Positions 36,110 through 48,134 of a DNA stretch of 64,000 nt are shown here, one piece after another. The position numbers and the translations under genes were made by a program. Position 1 is the first letter of the stretch, and every line of letters begins with the position of its first letter. This DNA comes from Paracoccus homiensis (GTDB lineage: Bacteria; Pseudomonadota; Alphaproteobacteria; Rhodobacterales; Rhodobacteraceae): assembly GCF_900111675.1 (NCBI RefSeq), contig NZ_FOHO01000005.1, positions 180,827 through 244,826 of the forward strand, in the 5' to 3' direction. Under the pieces are notes generated by a model. That model was given only the letters and a program-made list of their open reading frames with translations. It was not told the origin of the DNA and made no database searches.

Positions 36110-38086
36110 TCAGAAGTCCATGCTGACGCCAAGGGTGACGGTGCGGCCCGGCGCGTAAAGCGGGGTCACGTCGCGATCAAGATTGCGACCATAGGTCGAC
36201 CGTTCATAGTAAGCCTTGTCCAGCAGGTTTTCGACGCCAAGACGCACGACAACATCCTGATACTGGGCGGGCGACCATTCGGCATAAGCGTTCACGACCG
36301 CATAGCCGGGCGCCTCGGCAAAGCCGCTATCGGTGATATAGTCACCCGACAGCCGATCGGCCAGTTCGACGCTTGCGCCGACGGCAAGATTGTATTGCGG
36401 GATATCCTGATCGATGAACAGCGTGGCCACGGTACCGAAGGGCGTCGCCTCGCCACCGACCGGCGCCAGATCGTCGCCGTCATAGGACACGTCTGCCTTG
36501 GTGATGCTGGCCCCGATGCGGCCCGAACCCCAGCTGTAATTCCCCGACAGGGTAAAGCCCTTGCTGCGATATTCCTCGCTGTTGTCCAGCGTCGGGTAAT
36601 AGGCGTTGGCCAGACCGTCCAGACGGGTGTCGAACAGGGTCACGTTGCCTGTCCAGTTGCCCTGGCTGGCGTTCAGGCCCAGCTTGTAGTTCTTGGCGGT
36701 GGCAGGCTCGAACCCGTCGGCCGTGACGGTCGAGGAATCGCGGGCATGCAGATAGCCGTATTCGCCCAGATCATAGCCCAGCCAGGTCCGCGACGCGCCT
36801 GCGAACACCTCGTAACCGGGTGCGAATTCATAGGCGATGGTGGCGTTCACGCTGGCACCCGTGTCCGAGCGGCGATCCCCCGTCCAGTCGCTGAAACGAT
36901 GTGCGTCCAGACGGCCGCCGGTTGACAGGCGAATGCCGTTGGCGAATTCGAACCGGCCCTGAACGAAGGCGCCCGCCTGCATGGTTTCCAGTTCGTGGAC
37001 CGGCACATCGGTATCGCCGAAATTGTCGATCGAATAGTCGTTATAGGCCCAATCCAGACCCGCCGTGACGGTGCCGACCCCGACATCGAAGCGGTTCTTT
37101 GCGACGCCGCCGACAGTCGTCGCATCGAACGAAAAGTCACCGCCCGCGCGACCTTCAAGAAAATTCGTCCGCGCGTATTCCTGACGGGCCAGATAGATCG
37201 ACAGTTCGGGATCCCACATCGCCGAAGGTGCGGTTTCGGTATAGGTCAGGCTCAGCGTGTCGCGGGTCAGTTTCAGCGGATAGACCGCATCTTCCAGATT
37301 CATGTTCATGCGGACCGGGCGGTCGGCGTCGTCTTCGCTGTGCTCATAGGCCAGTTCGACGCGGTGTCCTTCGAATTCATAACCCAGCTTGACGATACCG
37401 GTGACATTCGACGCCTCGCTGCCGGGGATCTCGTTGCCGTCGCCATCGTCGTAATTGTCGCCCTGCGCGGTGTTGACCATCGCGAACCAGTCGAACCCGT
37501 CGTAAACGCCATATCCGGCAAGGCTGGCGGTCACGCCGCGGCCATTGCTGCCATAGGACAGGCTTGCGCGCCCGCCCTGCGTGCGGCCATCGGTCAGCAG
37601 TTCGCGTGCGCCAAGCGTTTCATAGCGCACCGCACCCGCGGCTGCGGCAAAGCCCGCATCGGCACCTGCCGCGCCTGCCTCGACCTCGACGCGTTTCAAG
37701 AAGGCCGGATCGACAAAGCTGGACCCACCGTGATGCCAGCTGTCCTTGAACTGCGGCACGCCATCGACGGTCACGGCAAGGTTCGACTGTTCCAGACCCA
37801 GAACATAGATCCGCTTGGCCGGGCCGGTGCCCGCCGCGACATTGACCGCAGAATCGCGCGAGAACAGTTCCGACACATCGGCGGGCTTCAGCGCCTGAAG
37901 ATCCGCTTGCGTCAGGGTGACGCCGCCGGTCGCCTCGGTGCTTTCCTGCCCGTCCGAGACCAGCGTGATGGGGTCAAGAACGACCGTTCCCGGCGTCTGA
38001 GAAATGGTGGCGTCCTGTGCCTGCAATGCCGTTGCCATCGCGATCAGCGATACACCGGTCATGGCGGGGAACGATAGTCTTTGCAT
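36110..38086 (-). CDS. TonB-dependent outer-membrane receptor
   Basis: A 658-residue receptor. A signal peptide (cleavage near residue 23, LQAQ) is followed by the plug domain (about 35-155: VLDPITLVSDGQE, DVSELFSRDSAVNV, VTVDGVPQFKDSWHHGG). A 22-strand type barrel ends in VTLGVSMDF with the C-terminal aromatic residue needed for assembly. ENLLDKAYYERSTYGRN is the usual late barrel motif. The substrate is unknown. No heme FRAP/NPNL motif was seen, and no ABC importer genes are adjacent, so a siderophore is only one guess. GGAGA stands before the ATG. Confidence 0.9.
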   Translation of the reverse strand: MQRLSFPAMTGVSLIAMATALQAQDATISQTPGTVVLDPITLVSDGQESTEATGGVTLTQADLQALKPADVSELFSRDSAVNVAAGTGPAKRIYVLGLEQSNLAVTVDGVPQFKDSWHHGGSSFVDPAFLKRVEVEAGAAGADAGFAAAAGAVRYETLGARELLTDGRTQGGRASLSYGSNGRGVTASLAGYGVYDGFDWFAMVNTAQGDNYDDGDGNEIPGSEASNVTGIVKLGYEFEGHRVELAYEHSEDDADRPVRMNMNLEDAVYPLKLTRDTLSLTYTETAPSAMWDPELSIYLARQEYARTNFLEGRAGGDFSFDATTVGGVAKNRFDVGVGTVTAGLDWAYNDYSIDNFGDTDVPVHELETMQAGAFVQGRFEFANGIRLSTGGRLDAHRFSDWTGDRRSDTGASVNATIAYEFAPGYEVFAGASRTWLGYDLGEYGYLHARDSSTVTADGFEPATAKNYKLGLNASQGNWTGNVTLFDTRLDGLANAYYPTLDNSEEYRSKGFTLSGNYSWGSGRIGASITKADVSYDGDDLAPVGGEATPFGTVATLFIDQDIPQYNLAVGASVELADRLSGDYITDSGFAEAPGYAVVNAYAEWSPAQYQDVVVRLGVENLLDKAYYERSTYGRNLDRDVTPLYAPGRTVTLGVSMDF

Positions 38087-38418
38087 GGGTCATCTCCGCG
38101 ACATGTGTTTCGCGCTGAGATGCGCCAATCACGGCGGAATGATCAACTAAAACAGTCAGGATTCCCGAAGCTGTTGCAAAATGACCTGATTACAAAGGGA
38201 TAAAGAAATCCTGCCGACCGCCCTTAATCTTATAATTTCAGTTAGTTATAGGATGGGCTGCTTGGAACAAGAAAAACCGCCGCCACCCGCGTCGCCAGAA
38301 CTTTCCACAATACCTGAGTGAATCACTTGACATTACACTCGCGGGAATGCGATTGCTGCACCCTTTCATGAAATAAGGGCGCCCGGATGGACGCCCTTCG
38401 GTCTTGCGTGTCCGCGCC
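38087..38418 (-). other. 332-base intergenic region upstream of the TonB receptor
   Basis: This stretch holds no gene I can support and is clearly richer in A and T than its surroundings, mainly 38140-38260. It should contain the TonB receptor promoter, on the minus strand. A weak dyad TATAA (38231-38235), ten bases, TTATA (38246-38250) is present. I did not find a convincing Fur, Irr or RirA box. Its right end carries the terminator of the oxidoreductase gene. Confidence 0.6.
38375..38398 (-). terminator. Terminator after the D-amino-acid dehydrogenase-like gene
   Basis: A 7-bp stem AAGGGCG / CGCCCTT with a 10-base loop; on the minus strand ATTTC follows. It lies about 20 bases past the stop of the gene at 38419-39633. 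Confidence 0.55.
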
Positions 38419-39633
38419 CTAACGGTGCAGGCGATCCGGCGACAGCTCGGACCAGCCGGGGCCGCCATCCATCTGTTCAGCCAGGATCTCGGCCGTGACG
38501 GGGCCAAGGGTAAAGCCCTGATGCCCATGCCCGAAATGTGCCCACAGGTTGGGCTGATCCGGCACCGCCCCGACCACGGGCAGCATGTCCGGCATGCAGG
38601 GGCGGCGACCTGTCCAGGGTTCGGCCTCGACCGGGGCCCCGATCTCGAACAGTTCCTTTGCCGCCTTTTCACCGTGGCTCAGCTGCGGGGGCAGCAGTCG
38701 CGGGTGGCTGGTCAGTTCGGCGGCGGTGGCGATCCGCAGCCCGCGGCGCATGGGCGACAGGACGACCGAATTGCCGAAATCCGCGATCGGATGATGGGGC
38801 GGCGCGTCCATGTGATAATGGCGATGATAGCCGCGTTTGTAGACCATCGGCACCTTCAGCCCATAGCGGCCCAACAGCATCGGCGACCACGGCCCCAGCG
38901 CGATGACGGCATGTTCGCCTTCGCCCTCATCCGCGATCCATGCCGCGCCCTTGCGGTGCAGATCGCCCGCGTCGCCATTGATGATCCGTCCGCCGCGCCG
39001 TTCGAACAGCGCCGCATAGCGCGCGACCAGACCGCCCGGATCGGAACAGTTCCAGCTGTCGGCCCAATGCGTCGCGCCCAGAATATCGACCTTGATCGAA
39101 GGTTCCAGCGCGCGCAGCTGCGCCCCATCCAGAAGGGTTGATTCCACGCCGAATTCAGTGCGGAACCGTTCCACCGCCTTGCGGCCCTTTTCCAGCTTGG
39201 CGGGGGTCCGGTGCAGCTCGATATAGCCGTCGCGGCGGATGATGTTGTCGGCGCCTGACGCCTCGATCAGCGGGCCGTGGCGTTCCGTCGACTGGCGGAT
39301 CAGCTTGCCCCAGGTCTGCGAGGCGCGGCGATGCGCCGCCGGAAGCGAGTTTCGGGCATAGGCGAACACCGCGCCGGCCTGCGACAGAAGCCCCGGAATG
39401 TTCCATTTCACATCATAGCCGCGCCCCAGCGCGATTTGCAGCAGCGCACCGGGCGCCAGCGGCATGGCATAGGGTTCTACCGCCTCGGTCTGGATCAGCC
39501 CGGCATTGCCATAGCTGGTCTCGCGCCCCGGCGCGTTGCGGTCGATGATGGTGACGTCATGGCCCCGTTCCTGCAGGGCCAACGCGGTTGTGACGCCGAC
39601 CATGCCTGCGCCCAGAACCAGAATCTCGGACAT
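38419..39633 (-). CDS. FAD-dependent oxidoreductase, D-amino acid dehydrogenase-like
   Basis: A 404-residue DAO-family flavoprotein. The N-terminal FAD loop is ILVLGAGMVGVTTALALQER, then DRNAPGRETSYGNAGLIQTE, which matches DadA-type enzymes. The C-terminal half has GRRPCMPDMLPVVGAVP and FGHGHQGFTLGP. DadA oxidises D-amino acids to oxo acids and passes electrons to the respiratory chain. Substrate is inferred from family only; no racemase gene lies beside it. AAGGAGG is well placed before the ATG. It follows sufS on the same strand after 101 bases. Confidence 0.87.
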   Translation of the reverse strand: MSEILVLGAGMVGVTTALALQERGHDVTIIDRNAPGRETSYGNAGLIQTEAVEPYAMPLAPGALLQIALGRGYDVKWNIPGLLSQAGAVFAYARNSLPAAHRRASQTWGKLIRQSTERHGPLIEASGADNIIRRDGYIELHRTPAKLEKGRKAVERFRTEFGVESTLLDGAQLRALEPSIKVDILGATHWADSWNCSDPGGLVARYAALFERRGGRIINGDAGDLHRKGAAWIADEGEGEHAVIALGPWSPMLLGRYGLKVPMVYKRGYHRHYHMDAPPHHPIADFGNSVVLSPMRRGLRIATAAELTSHPRLLPPQLSHGEKAAKELFEIGAPVEAEPWTGRRPCMPDMLPVVGAVPDQPNLWAHFGHGHQGFTLGPVTAEILAEQMDGGPGWSELSPDRLHR

Positions 39634-39734
39634 GACTGCCTCCTTGACGTGTCAACGCCGGGATGCAGGAAATCGTCGCACTCGGGCAAGGAATTTCGGC
39701 CAATCTTCGGTGACTGGCCAAAACTTTGCAAGAT

Positions 39735-40946
39735 TCAGGCGAAAAGCTCGCGGCAGAAGCTTAAAGCTTCGACAAGCGCGTCCACTTCTTCGACAGTGTT
39801 ATACATCGCGAAAGACGCCCGGGCCGAGGCATTGATTCCATAGAATTCCATCAGCGGCATCGCGCAATGGGACCCGGCGCGGATGGCGACACCCTTCTTG
39901 TCCAGAATGGTGGACAGGTCATGGGCATGCGCGCCTTCCATGGTCATGGAAAAGATCGCGCCCTTGTCCGGTGCGTCACCCTGAACGCTAAGCCAGTTCA
40001 GCTGCCGCAACCGGTCGCGGGCATGATCGCGCAGCACGCGTTCATGCGCCGCGACATTCTGCATCCCCAGATCCATCAGATATTCCAGCGCCGCGCCCAG
40101 CCCAATCTGGTTGACGATGCCGGGGGTCCCGGCCTCAAAACGCAGGGGCGGGTCGGCATAGGTCACCTCGTCCCGCGCGACGGTGCGGATCATGTCGCCG
40201 CCGCCAAGGAAGGGCCGCATCTCGGCCTGACGCGCGGCCTTGATCCAGATCGCCCCCGAGCCCGAGGGGCCGTAAAGCTTGTGCCCCGTCACGCAGTAGA
40301 AATCGCAGCCAAGCGCCGACAGATCGACCGGCATGTGAACCGCGGCCTGACTGCCATCGACCAGCACCGGCACATCGGTGCCCTGCGCGATCGCCGCGAC
40401 ATCGACGATAGTGCCGGTCACGTTCGACATATGCGTGACGGCCACCAGTTTCGTCTTCGGACCGATGGCGGCCAGAACCTTTTCGGCGGGCAGGCTGCCA
40501 TCGGCCTCGGGCTCGACCCATTTCAGGACGACACCCTGCCGTTCGCGCAGGAAATGCCAGGGAACGATATTGGCGTGATGTTCCAGAACCGACAGCACGA
40601 TCTCATCACCGGCCTGCAGGCGCGGCGCAGCCCAGCCATAGCTGACCAGATTGATCCCCTCGGTCGAACCGCTGGTAAAGATCACCTCATCCTCGCGGGG
40701 GGCGTTCAGGAACCGTGCGATGATGGCGCGGACGCGTTCGTAATTGTCGGTCGCAAGGTTCGACAGGTAATGCAGACCGCGATGAACATTGGCGTATTCG
40801 CCCTCATATGCACGGGTGATCGCGTCGATCACGACCTGCGGTTTCTGCGCGCTGGCGCCGCTGTCCAGATAGACCAGCGGCTTGCCATTCACCTGACGCG
40901 ACAGGATCGGGAAATCCGCGCGGACCTTGGCGATATCAAAGCTCAT
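39735..40946 (-). CDS. sufS: Cysteine desulfurase SufS
   Basis: SufS takes sulfur from cysteine for Fe-S cluster assembly on SufBCD. The 403-residue PLP enzyme has the cofactor lysine in VTGHKLYGPSG and the catalytic Cys in the RAGSHCAMP loop, the short class II loop typical of SufS. N-terminal YLDSGASAQKP and TSGSTEGINLV are also standard. It is the last gene of the suf run and overlaps the Yip1-family gene by 4 bases. No sufE or sufU sulfur-transfer partner is in the window. Confidence 0.95.
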   Translation of the reverse strand: MSFDIAKVRADFPILSRQVNGKPLVYLDSGASAQKPQVVIDAITRAYEGEYANVHRGLHYLSNLATDNYERVRAIIARFLNAPREDEVIFTSGSTEGINLVSYGWAAPRLQAGDEIVLSVLEHHANIVPWHFLRERQGVVLKWVEPEADGSLPAEKVLAAIGPKTKLVAVTHMSNVTGTIVDVAAIAQGTDVPVLVDGSQAAVHMPVDLSALGCDFYCVTGHKLYGPSGSGAIWIKAARQAEMRPFLGGGDMIRTVARDEVTYADPPLRFEAGTPGIVNQIGLGAALEYLMDLGMQNVAAHERVLRDHARDRLRQLNWLSVQGDAPDKGAIFSMTMEGAHAHDLSTILDKKGVAIRAGSHCAMPLMEFYGINASARASFAMYNTVEEVDALVEALSFCRELFA

Positions 40947-41536
40947 TGCGAAATCTCCGGTAGAATGCCCAATGCCGCGGCAATGAAGGATAGAAGAAAG
41001 CCCGCGACAAAGGCGGTTGCGATCAGACCCATGAATACCTTGGCGCCGCTGCGAAAATCATGCAGCGCCTTGGTGAATTGAACCGTCAGCCACAAAAACA
41101 TCGCGATTGCCAGAATACCCAGAATGCCCGCGACGGCGGGCAGCAGCAGACTGACCACGACCTGCGCCACCTGCACCAGCAGCAGCACGACCTCGATCCA
41201 CACGGCCAGCAGCAGCGCATCCTCGAACCGGCCCTGCCCGCCGAACATGCGCCCCACCGCCGACATCAGCCCGGCCGCAAGCAGAATCGCCCCGGCCTGA
41301 ACGCTGGCCATCAGCAAGGGTTGCGCCGTCATCGACAGGGCAGGCATCGCCTCGCCCTCGGGCAGGGGGAAAAGCTGTGCCGAGAACCAGGCCAGAATGG
41401 CCGAAACCGACACCGCGATCGCCAAGCCCATCCAGCGCGCGGGCAGCGGAATCTCCGCCGACATCAACTGCCGGGCCGCCGCCTCGGGTTCACGAAAGGT
41501 CAGGCCGATCAGGGCCTTGAGATCGTCGAAAGTCAT
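40943..41536 (-). CDS. Yip1-family membrane protein
   Basis: A 197-residue inner-membrane protein with five hydrophobic segments (for example AIAVSVSAILAWFSAQLF, ALLLAVWIEVVLLLVQVAQ, VFMGLIATAFVAGFLLSFIA). The pattern recalls Yip1/DUF1282 proteins. Function is unknown. It starts in an ATGA overlap with the membrane-protein gene before it and overlaps sufS after it, so it is made with the Suf proteins. A direct role in Fe-S assembly is not shown. Confidence 0.8.
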   Translation of the reverse strand: MTFDDLKALIGLTFREPEAAARQLMSAEIPLPARWMGLAIAVSVSAILAWFSAQLFPLPEGEAMPALSMTAQPLLMASVQAGAILLAAGLMSAVGRMFGGQGRFEDALLLAVWIEVVLLLVQVAQVVVSLLLPAVAGILGILAIAMFLWLTVQFTKALHDFRSGAKVFMGLIATAFVAGFLLSFIAAALGILPEISQ

Positions 41537-42045
41537 GCCTTCCTCGCCAGTGCCGCAATATTCGCGCCCCAGATCCACAGAAAACCCAGACCGGTCACGG
41601 TCTGTGCCACGATCAGGGCCGCCCCCGGCCCGATCAGCCCGGCCACCAGCCCGGTCAGCAACATCGCCGGCGCGACCGCGAGCAGCGCCCAGAACAGCGC
41701 CAGCCGCGAATCCTCGGGGGTCAGCCGCCGCGGCAGGGCACGTGACAGAAACGCCACCAACCCGGCCACCGCATAGGCCAGCAACGGCATCACGAACATC
41801 ACCGCCAGCAACGATCCGGCCATCCGGGCGTCGAAGGGCACGGACGGGTCTAGATGGGCGTTGCGGGCATGTTGCGGGGCCTGGGCGATCAGAAAGATCA
41901 GCATGGCCGCCATCAGCACGACCAGCTTTGCCCGTTCGGGCATGGCCGAAAGGCCCCGCACGACATCGCGCGGAGCCCACCAGCTTTGCAGAATGCGCGG
42001 TGCGATACCGCCGCGCGTCACTGACTGGCGCGAGTCGTCAGCCAC
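41533..42045 (-). CDS. Membrane protein of unknown function in the suf operon
   Basis: A 170-residue protein with four hydrophobic segments (KLVVLMAAMLIFLIAQ, SLLAVMFVMPLLAYAVAGLV, LALFWALLAVAPAMLLTGLV and a last one near VTGLGFLWIWGANI). No family is recognised. Its start overlaps the end of sufD by 28 bases and its stop overlaps the Yip1-family gene, so it is tightly held in the operon. The N-terminal 25 residues are basic and likely cytoplasmic. Confidence 0.78.
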   Translation of the reverse strand: MADDSRQSVTRGGIAPRILQSWWAPRDVVRGLSAMPERAKLVVLMAAMLIFLIAQAPQHARNAHLDPSVPFDARMAGSLLAVMFVMPLLAYAVAGLVAFLSRALPRRLTPEDSRLALFWALLAVAPAMLLTGLVAGLIGPGAALIVAQTVTGLGFLWIWGANIAALARKA

Positions 42046-43360
42046 GCTTCCAACCGGTCATTGATCTGGCCGCGCAGGCCCTCATCCTCGATCTCTTCCA
42101 GCGCGTCGGCCAGGAAGGACAGGACCAGAAACACGATCGCCCGTTCATAGGGCACGCCGCGCGAACGCAGATAGAACAGCGCGGTTTCGTCGATCGCGCC
42201 CGTGGTCGACCCGTGCGAGCATTTCACATCGTCGGCATAGATTTCCAGTTCCGGCTTTGCAAGAAACTGGCTGCGTTCATCCAGAAGCAGCGCCTGACTG
42301 ATCTGATAGCCGTCGGTCTTCTGTGCGCCGGGTTTGACCAGGATCTTGCCCTGAAACACCCCGGTCGCGCCGTTCTTCAGCACCTTCTTGTACACCTGGC
42401 GGCTTTCACCGCGCAGCGCGCCATGGGTGATGAACACGGTGTCGTCATGGTGGAACGGGCCGATGTTCTGGTCGCCCAGAACCGCCGCCGCCACATGCGC
42501 GACCGCATCGTCGCCGACCATGTCCACGACCGCCTCGTTGCGCATGACATTGCCATTCACCGACAGCACGAAGCTTTTCAGCGAGGCGCCTTCCGCGACG
42601 CGGGCAAAGACATGCGACAAGCCGACCTTGGGATCGACGGCACGTTTCGCGGCGATCATGTGCAGGCGGGCACCCTTGGCCAGATCCGCCTCGATCACCC
42701 CGTTCGAGCGGGCGCCGACCATGCCGGTTTCCAGCAGCGTCGCCTCGGCGCCCTCTTCCACGCGGATGACGTGGTGCCAGACGACATCGGCATCCTCGGC
42801 GGCGCGACGATGCAGCACATGGATGGGCTTTGCCGGCTTGCCGGTCACCCGGATCAGCAGCCCGTCCTGCGCCGCGGCCGTGTTCAGCGCGGCGAAGGGG
42901 CGCGAAACCGGGTTCTGACCCGCCAGTTCCAGAGCACCATAAAGGCCCTTGGCCCAATGCTCGGCCTGATCCTGAGTGCCCGACAGGGTCGAAATCTCGA
43001 TCCCGTCCAGCGACAGATCATCCGATGCCTCGGCGTCGAATTGCCCGTCCACAAAGACCAGCGTCAGCTTGTCATCAGCGGAAAACAGCGGCGATTCCTC
43101 GGCCGCAGGCTCAAACGGCAGCGGTTTGGCGGAAGGCGCGTTGAACGGGCGCGGATCGGTAAAGCGCCAGTATTCGTCGCGCGGACCGGGCAGGCCCATG
43201 TCGCGCAGACGGGCCAGCGCCTCGGCGCGGGCATCCGCCAACCAGCCACCCTTGGGCAGCGGCAGCGCGGCCAGACGCGCATCCAGCGCGTTTTCGGCCT
43301 TCGGTGCGCCGGAAACCTGCGGCGTCACCTCGTCCTTGGATTTCACGGCCACGTCCGACA

Positions 43361-43361
<1 letters not shown>
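42018..43361 (-). CDS. sufD: Fe-S cluster assembly scaffold subunit SufD
   Basis: SufD pairs with SufB and the ATPase SufC in the SufBC2D scaffold. The 447-residue protein has the parallel beta-helix core and the C-terminal KCSHGSTTGAIDETALFYLR with the conserved His that helps build the cluster. The N-terminal helical part contains GPRDEYWRFTDPRP, typical of SufD. The ATG at 43361 shares one base with the sufC stop (TGATG), so SufC and SufD are coupled. Confidence 0.95.
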
Positions 43362-44116
<755 letters not shown>

Positions 44117-44141
44117 ATCTTCCTCATCGGATGGTGGCGGC

Positions 44142-44160
44142 GGTGCCGTCCCGCGGCACC
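44142..44160 (-). repeat. Hairpin between sufB and sufC
   Basis: A perfect 7-bp stem GGTGCCG / CGGCACC with a five-base loop lies in the 69-base gap between sufB and sufC. No T run follows, so it is more likely a message-stability or processing element than a terminator. Confidence 0.4.
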
Positions 44161-44185
44161 ATCATCGAATTTTGCGTGGCGGCCT

Positions 44186-45706
<1,521 letters not shown>

Positions 45707-45739
45707 CTCTAATCCTTCCTCGGACCGGGGCGCCCTGCC

Positions 45740-46783
45740 CTAGCCATTCCGTTCGCGCCAGCGTGAATACGCGGTTTCCCACGCATCCGCAAATCGGTTC
45801 ACCTGATCGTCGCCCAAAGCCGGGCTTATCGAGATGCGGATCGCCGATTGCGCCTGGCTATCGCTGTAACCCATCGCCTGCAGGGCACCGCTGGCACGGA
45901 CCTTGCCCGACGAACAGGCCGAGCCTGCCGATACGGCAAATCCCGCAAGATCCATCTGCATGACCTGCGTTTCACCTTTCCACCCCGATGTAAGAAGGCA
46001 GGTGGTGTTCGGCAAGCGTCGCGCGCCCTTTCCGGCGATGCGGGCCTCGGGCGCAATCGCCATCAGTCGCGCCTCAAGCAGGTCACGGCGGGCTGCAACC
46101 TCGTCCCACAGACCGGCAGCCAGATCCTTCTGCGCGGCCTCGGCTGCGGCGGCAAAGCCTGCGATCCCGACCAGATTCTCGGTCCCGGCGCGGCGTCCCT
46201 GTTCCTGACCGCCACCGCGAATCAGCGCCGGAACCTCGACGCCCTTCTTCAGGATCAACGCGCCGATGCCCTTGGGGCCGCCCAGCTTGTGCGCGCTGAC
46301 AAAGCCTGCGGTGATGCCCAGCCAGTTGAAGGCAAAGGGAACCTTGCCGAAAGCCTGCGTCAGGTCGCTGCTGGCCAAGCCTTCGGGCAGGGCCTGCAGG
46401 ACGCCGGTTTCATTATTCGCCAGTTGCAGGCTGGTCCGCGCGGGATCGGTCACCGTCACGATCCCGTCGGCATCGACCTCAAGATCCTGTTCGCACCAGA
46501 CCTTGATCGCGCTGTGCTCGACCGGCGCGCAATGAATGCCCTGCCCGGCCAACACCATCGAGGCGGCCTCGGTCGTGCCCGAGGTAAAGACGATATCCGC
46601 CCCCTCGGCGCCCAGCGCCGCGGCCAGTTTCTCGCGTGACCGTTCCAGCAGCATCTTGGCCGCCCGTCCTTCGGTATGGACCGAAGACGGGTTTCCGGCC
46701 AGATCCATCGCCTCGATCATCGCCGCCTTGGCTTCGGCGCGAATCGGCGTGGTTGCGTTCCAGTCCAGGTAATGTCGGCTCAT
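45740..46783 (-). CDS. NifS/IscS-like class I cysteine desulfurase
   Basis: A 347-residue PLP-dependent cysteine desulfurase of class I. PLP Lys is in FVSAHKLGGPKGIGAL, the cofactor His in PVEHSAIK, and the catalytic Cys in the long mobile loop SAGSACSSGKVRASG. It starts MSRHYLDWNATTP, typical of the class. It is shorter than IscS (about 400), by loops between motifs. A second desulfurase (SufS) is at the other end of the same run, so the cluster encodes two sulfur donors. Its start overlaps the coaBC stop (ATGA). Confidence 0.92.
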   Translation of the reverse strand: MSRHYLDWNATTPIRAEAKAAMIEAMDLAGNPSSVHTEGRAAKMLLERSREKLAAALGAEGADIVFTSGTTEAASMVLAGQGIHCAPVEHSAIKVWCEQDLEVDADGIVTVTDPARTSLQLANNETGVLQALPEGLASSDLTQAFGKVPFAFNWLGITAGFVSAHKLGGPKGIGALILKKGVEVPALIRGGGQEQGRRAGTENLVGIAGFAAAAEAAQKDLAAGLWDEVAARRDLLEARLMAIAPEARIAGKGARRLPNTTCLLTSGWKGETQVMQMDLAGFAVSAGSACSSGKVRASGALQAMGYSDSQAQSAIRISISPALGDDQVNRFADAWETAYSRWRERNG

Positions 46784-48009
46784 GCCAGTGCCTCTGCAAT
46801 GTCCTGCGCCAGGCGGCGGGCCACCTGATCCTTGCCCATGCGCGGCCATTCCCGCGCACCATCCGCGCGGATCAGCGTCACCGCATTTTCCGTGCCCCCC
46901 ATGATCCCCGTCGCCGGGCTGACATCATTGGCCACGATCCAGTCGCACCCTTTCCGCGCCCGTTTCGCGGTTGCGTGGTCGATCACGTCATGGGTTTCGG
47001 CGGCAAATCCCACGACCAGCTTGGGACGCTGCCAGTCCAGACCGCTGATCCATGCCAGGATGTCCGGGTTTTCCGCCATTTCCAGCGCGGGGGGGCGGCC
47101 GCTGCCATCCTTTTTCATCTTGCGTTCGGCGCTGTTGGTGACGCGCCAATCCGCCACCGCCGCGGCCATGACCGCCGCATCGGCGGGCAGCGCGGCCTCG
47201 ACCGCATCACGCATCTGCCGGGCGGTTTCGACGGCGATCACATCGACGCCTTCGGGCGCCGGAACACTGGCCGGGCCGGTCACGAAGCTGACCTTTGCGC
47301 CCAGATCACGCAGCGCCGCCGCAATGGCCGCCCCCTGCGCCCCCGAGGATCGGTTCGCGATATAGCGCACCGGGTCTATGGGTTCGTGCGTCGGCCCCGA
47401 GGTGACGATGACATGCTTGCCCAGCATCGGTCCCTTGGGCGGGGCCACCGGAAACAGCTTCAGCGGCTGATCGCCCAGCGCATCCTTGATCGCGGCCAGA
47501 ATCGCCTCGGGCTCGGCCATGCGTCCGGGGCCGAATTCGCCGCAGGCCATGTCCCCCTCATCGGGACCGACAGTCAGGATGCCGTCATCCTGCAACAGCG
47601 ACAGATTGCGCTGCGTCGCCTTGTGCTGCCACATGCGCACATTCATCGCGGGCGCGATCAGCACACGCTTGTCGGTGGCCAAAAGCAGGGTCGAGGCCAG
47701 ATCGTCCGCCAGACCATTCGCCATCTTCGCCATCAGATCGGCGGTGGCCGGGGCGACCACGACCAGATCGGCATTCCGCGACAACTGGATATGCCCGATC
47801 TCGGCCTCTTTGGCGATGTCGAACAGCCCGTCATGCACCGCCTCGCCGGCCAGAACCGACACCGTCATCGGGGTGGTGAATTCGGCACCGGCGCGGGTCA
47901 GGACCGGGGTCACGGCCATGCCCTCGGCCCGGATTAGCCGGATCAATTGCGGCACCTTGTAGGCGGCGATGCCGCCGCCAATGATCAGAAGGATGCGCTT
48001 GTCGCTCAT
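46780..48009 (-). CDS. coaBC: Bifunctional CoaBC (phosphopantothenoylcysteine decarboxylase / phosphopantothenate-cysteine ligase)
   Basis: CoaBC makes two steps of CoA synthesis: it joins cysteine to 4'-phosphopantothenate and then decarboxylates. The 409-residue protein has the N-terminal flavoprotein half (LLIIGGGIAAYK, LVVVAPATADLMAKMANG, APAMNVRMW) and the C-terminal ligase half (VTSGPTHEPIDPVRYIANRS). GGGGGCGAT precedes the ATG. It overlaps the desulfurase gene by 4 bases, and both gene products handle cysteine. Confidence 0.95.
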   Translation of the reverse strand: MSDKRILLIIGGGIAAYKVPQLIRLIRAEGMAVTPVLTRAGAEFTTPMTVSVLAGEAVHDGLFDIAKEAEIGHIQLSRNADLVVVAPATADLMAKMANGLADDLASTLLLATDKRVLIAPAMNVRMWQHKATQRNLSLLQDDGILTVGPDEGDMACGEFGPGRMAEPEAILAAIKDALGDQPLKLFPVAPPKGPMLGKHVIVTSGPTHEPIDPVRYIANRSSGAQGAAIAAALRDLGAKVSFVTGPASVPAPEGVDVIAVETARQMRDAVEAALPADAAVMAAAVADWRVTNSAERKMKKDGSGRPPALEMAENPDILAWISGLDWQRPKLVVGFAAETHDVIDHATAKRARKGCDWIVANDVSPATGIMGGTENAVTLIRADGAREWPRMGKDQVARRLAQDIAEALA

Positions 48010-48134
48010 ATCGCCCCCGGAAAACCTGACCGACAGATAGCCATGCCGCCCCCGCCCCGCAAGGAAAGCCGGACGTTAACCGCTTCTTAACCGCCGCGCG
48101 TTAACCATTTGGCCGGGGTTCCAACGGGGGTATC

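Noticed and set aside
38231..38250. Possible iron-regulator box in the TonB upstream region
   Set aside because: TATAA-N10-TTATA is only a 5-bp dyad and does not match the Fur, Irr or RirA patterns I know.
38238..38672. A minus-strand open frame of 144 codons partly in the TonB upstream region
   Set aside because: It overlaps the D-amino-acid dehydrogenase-like gene in another frame, is rich in Arg and Ser and has no start signal.
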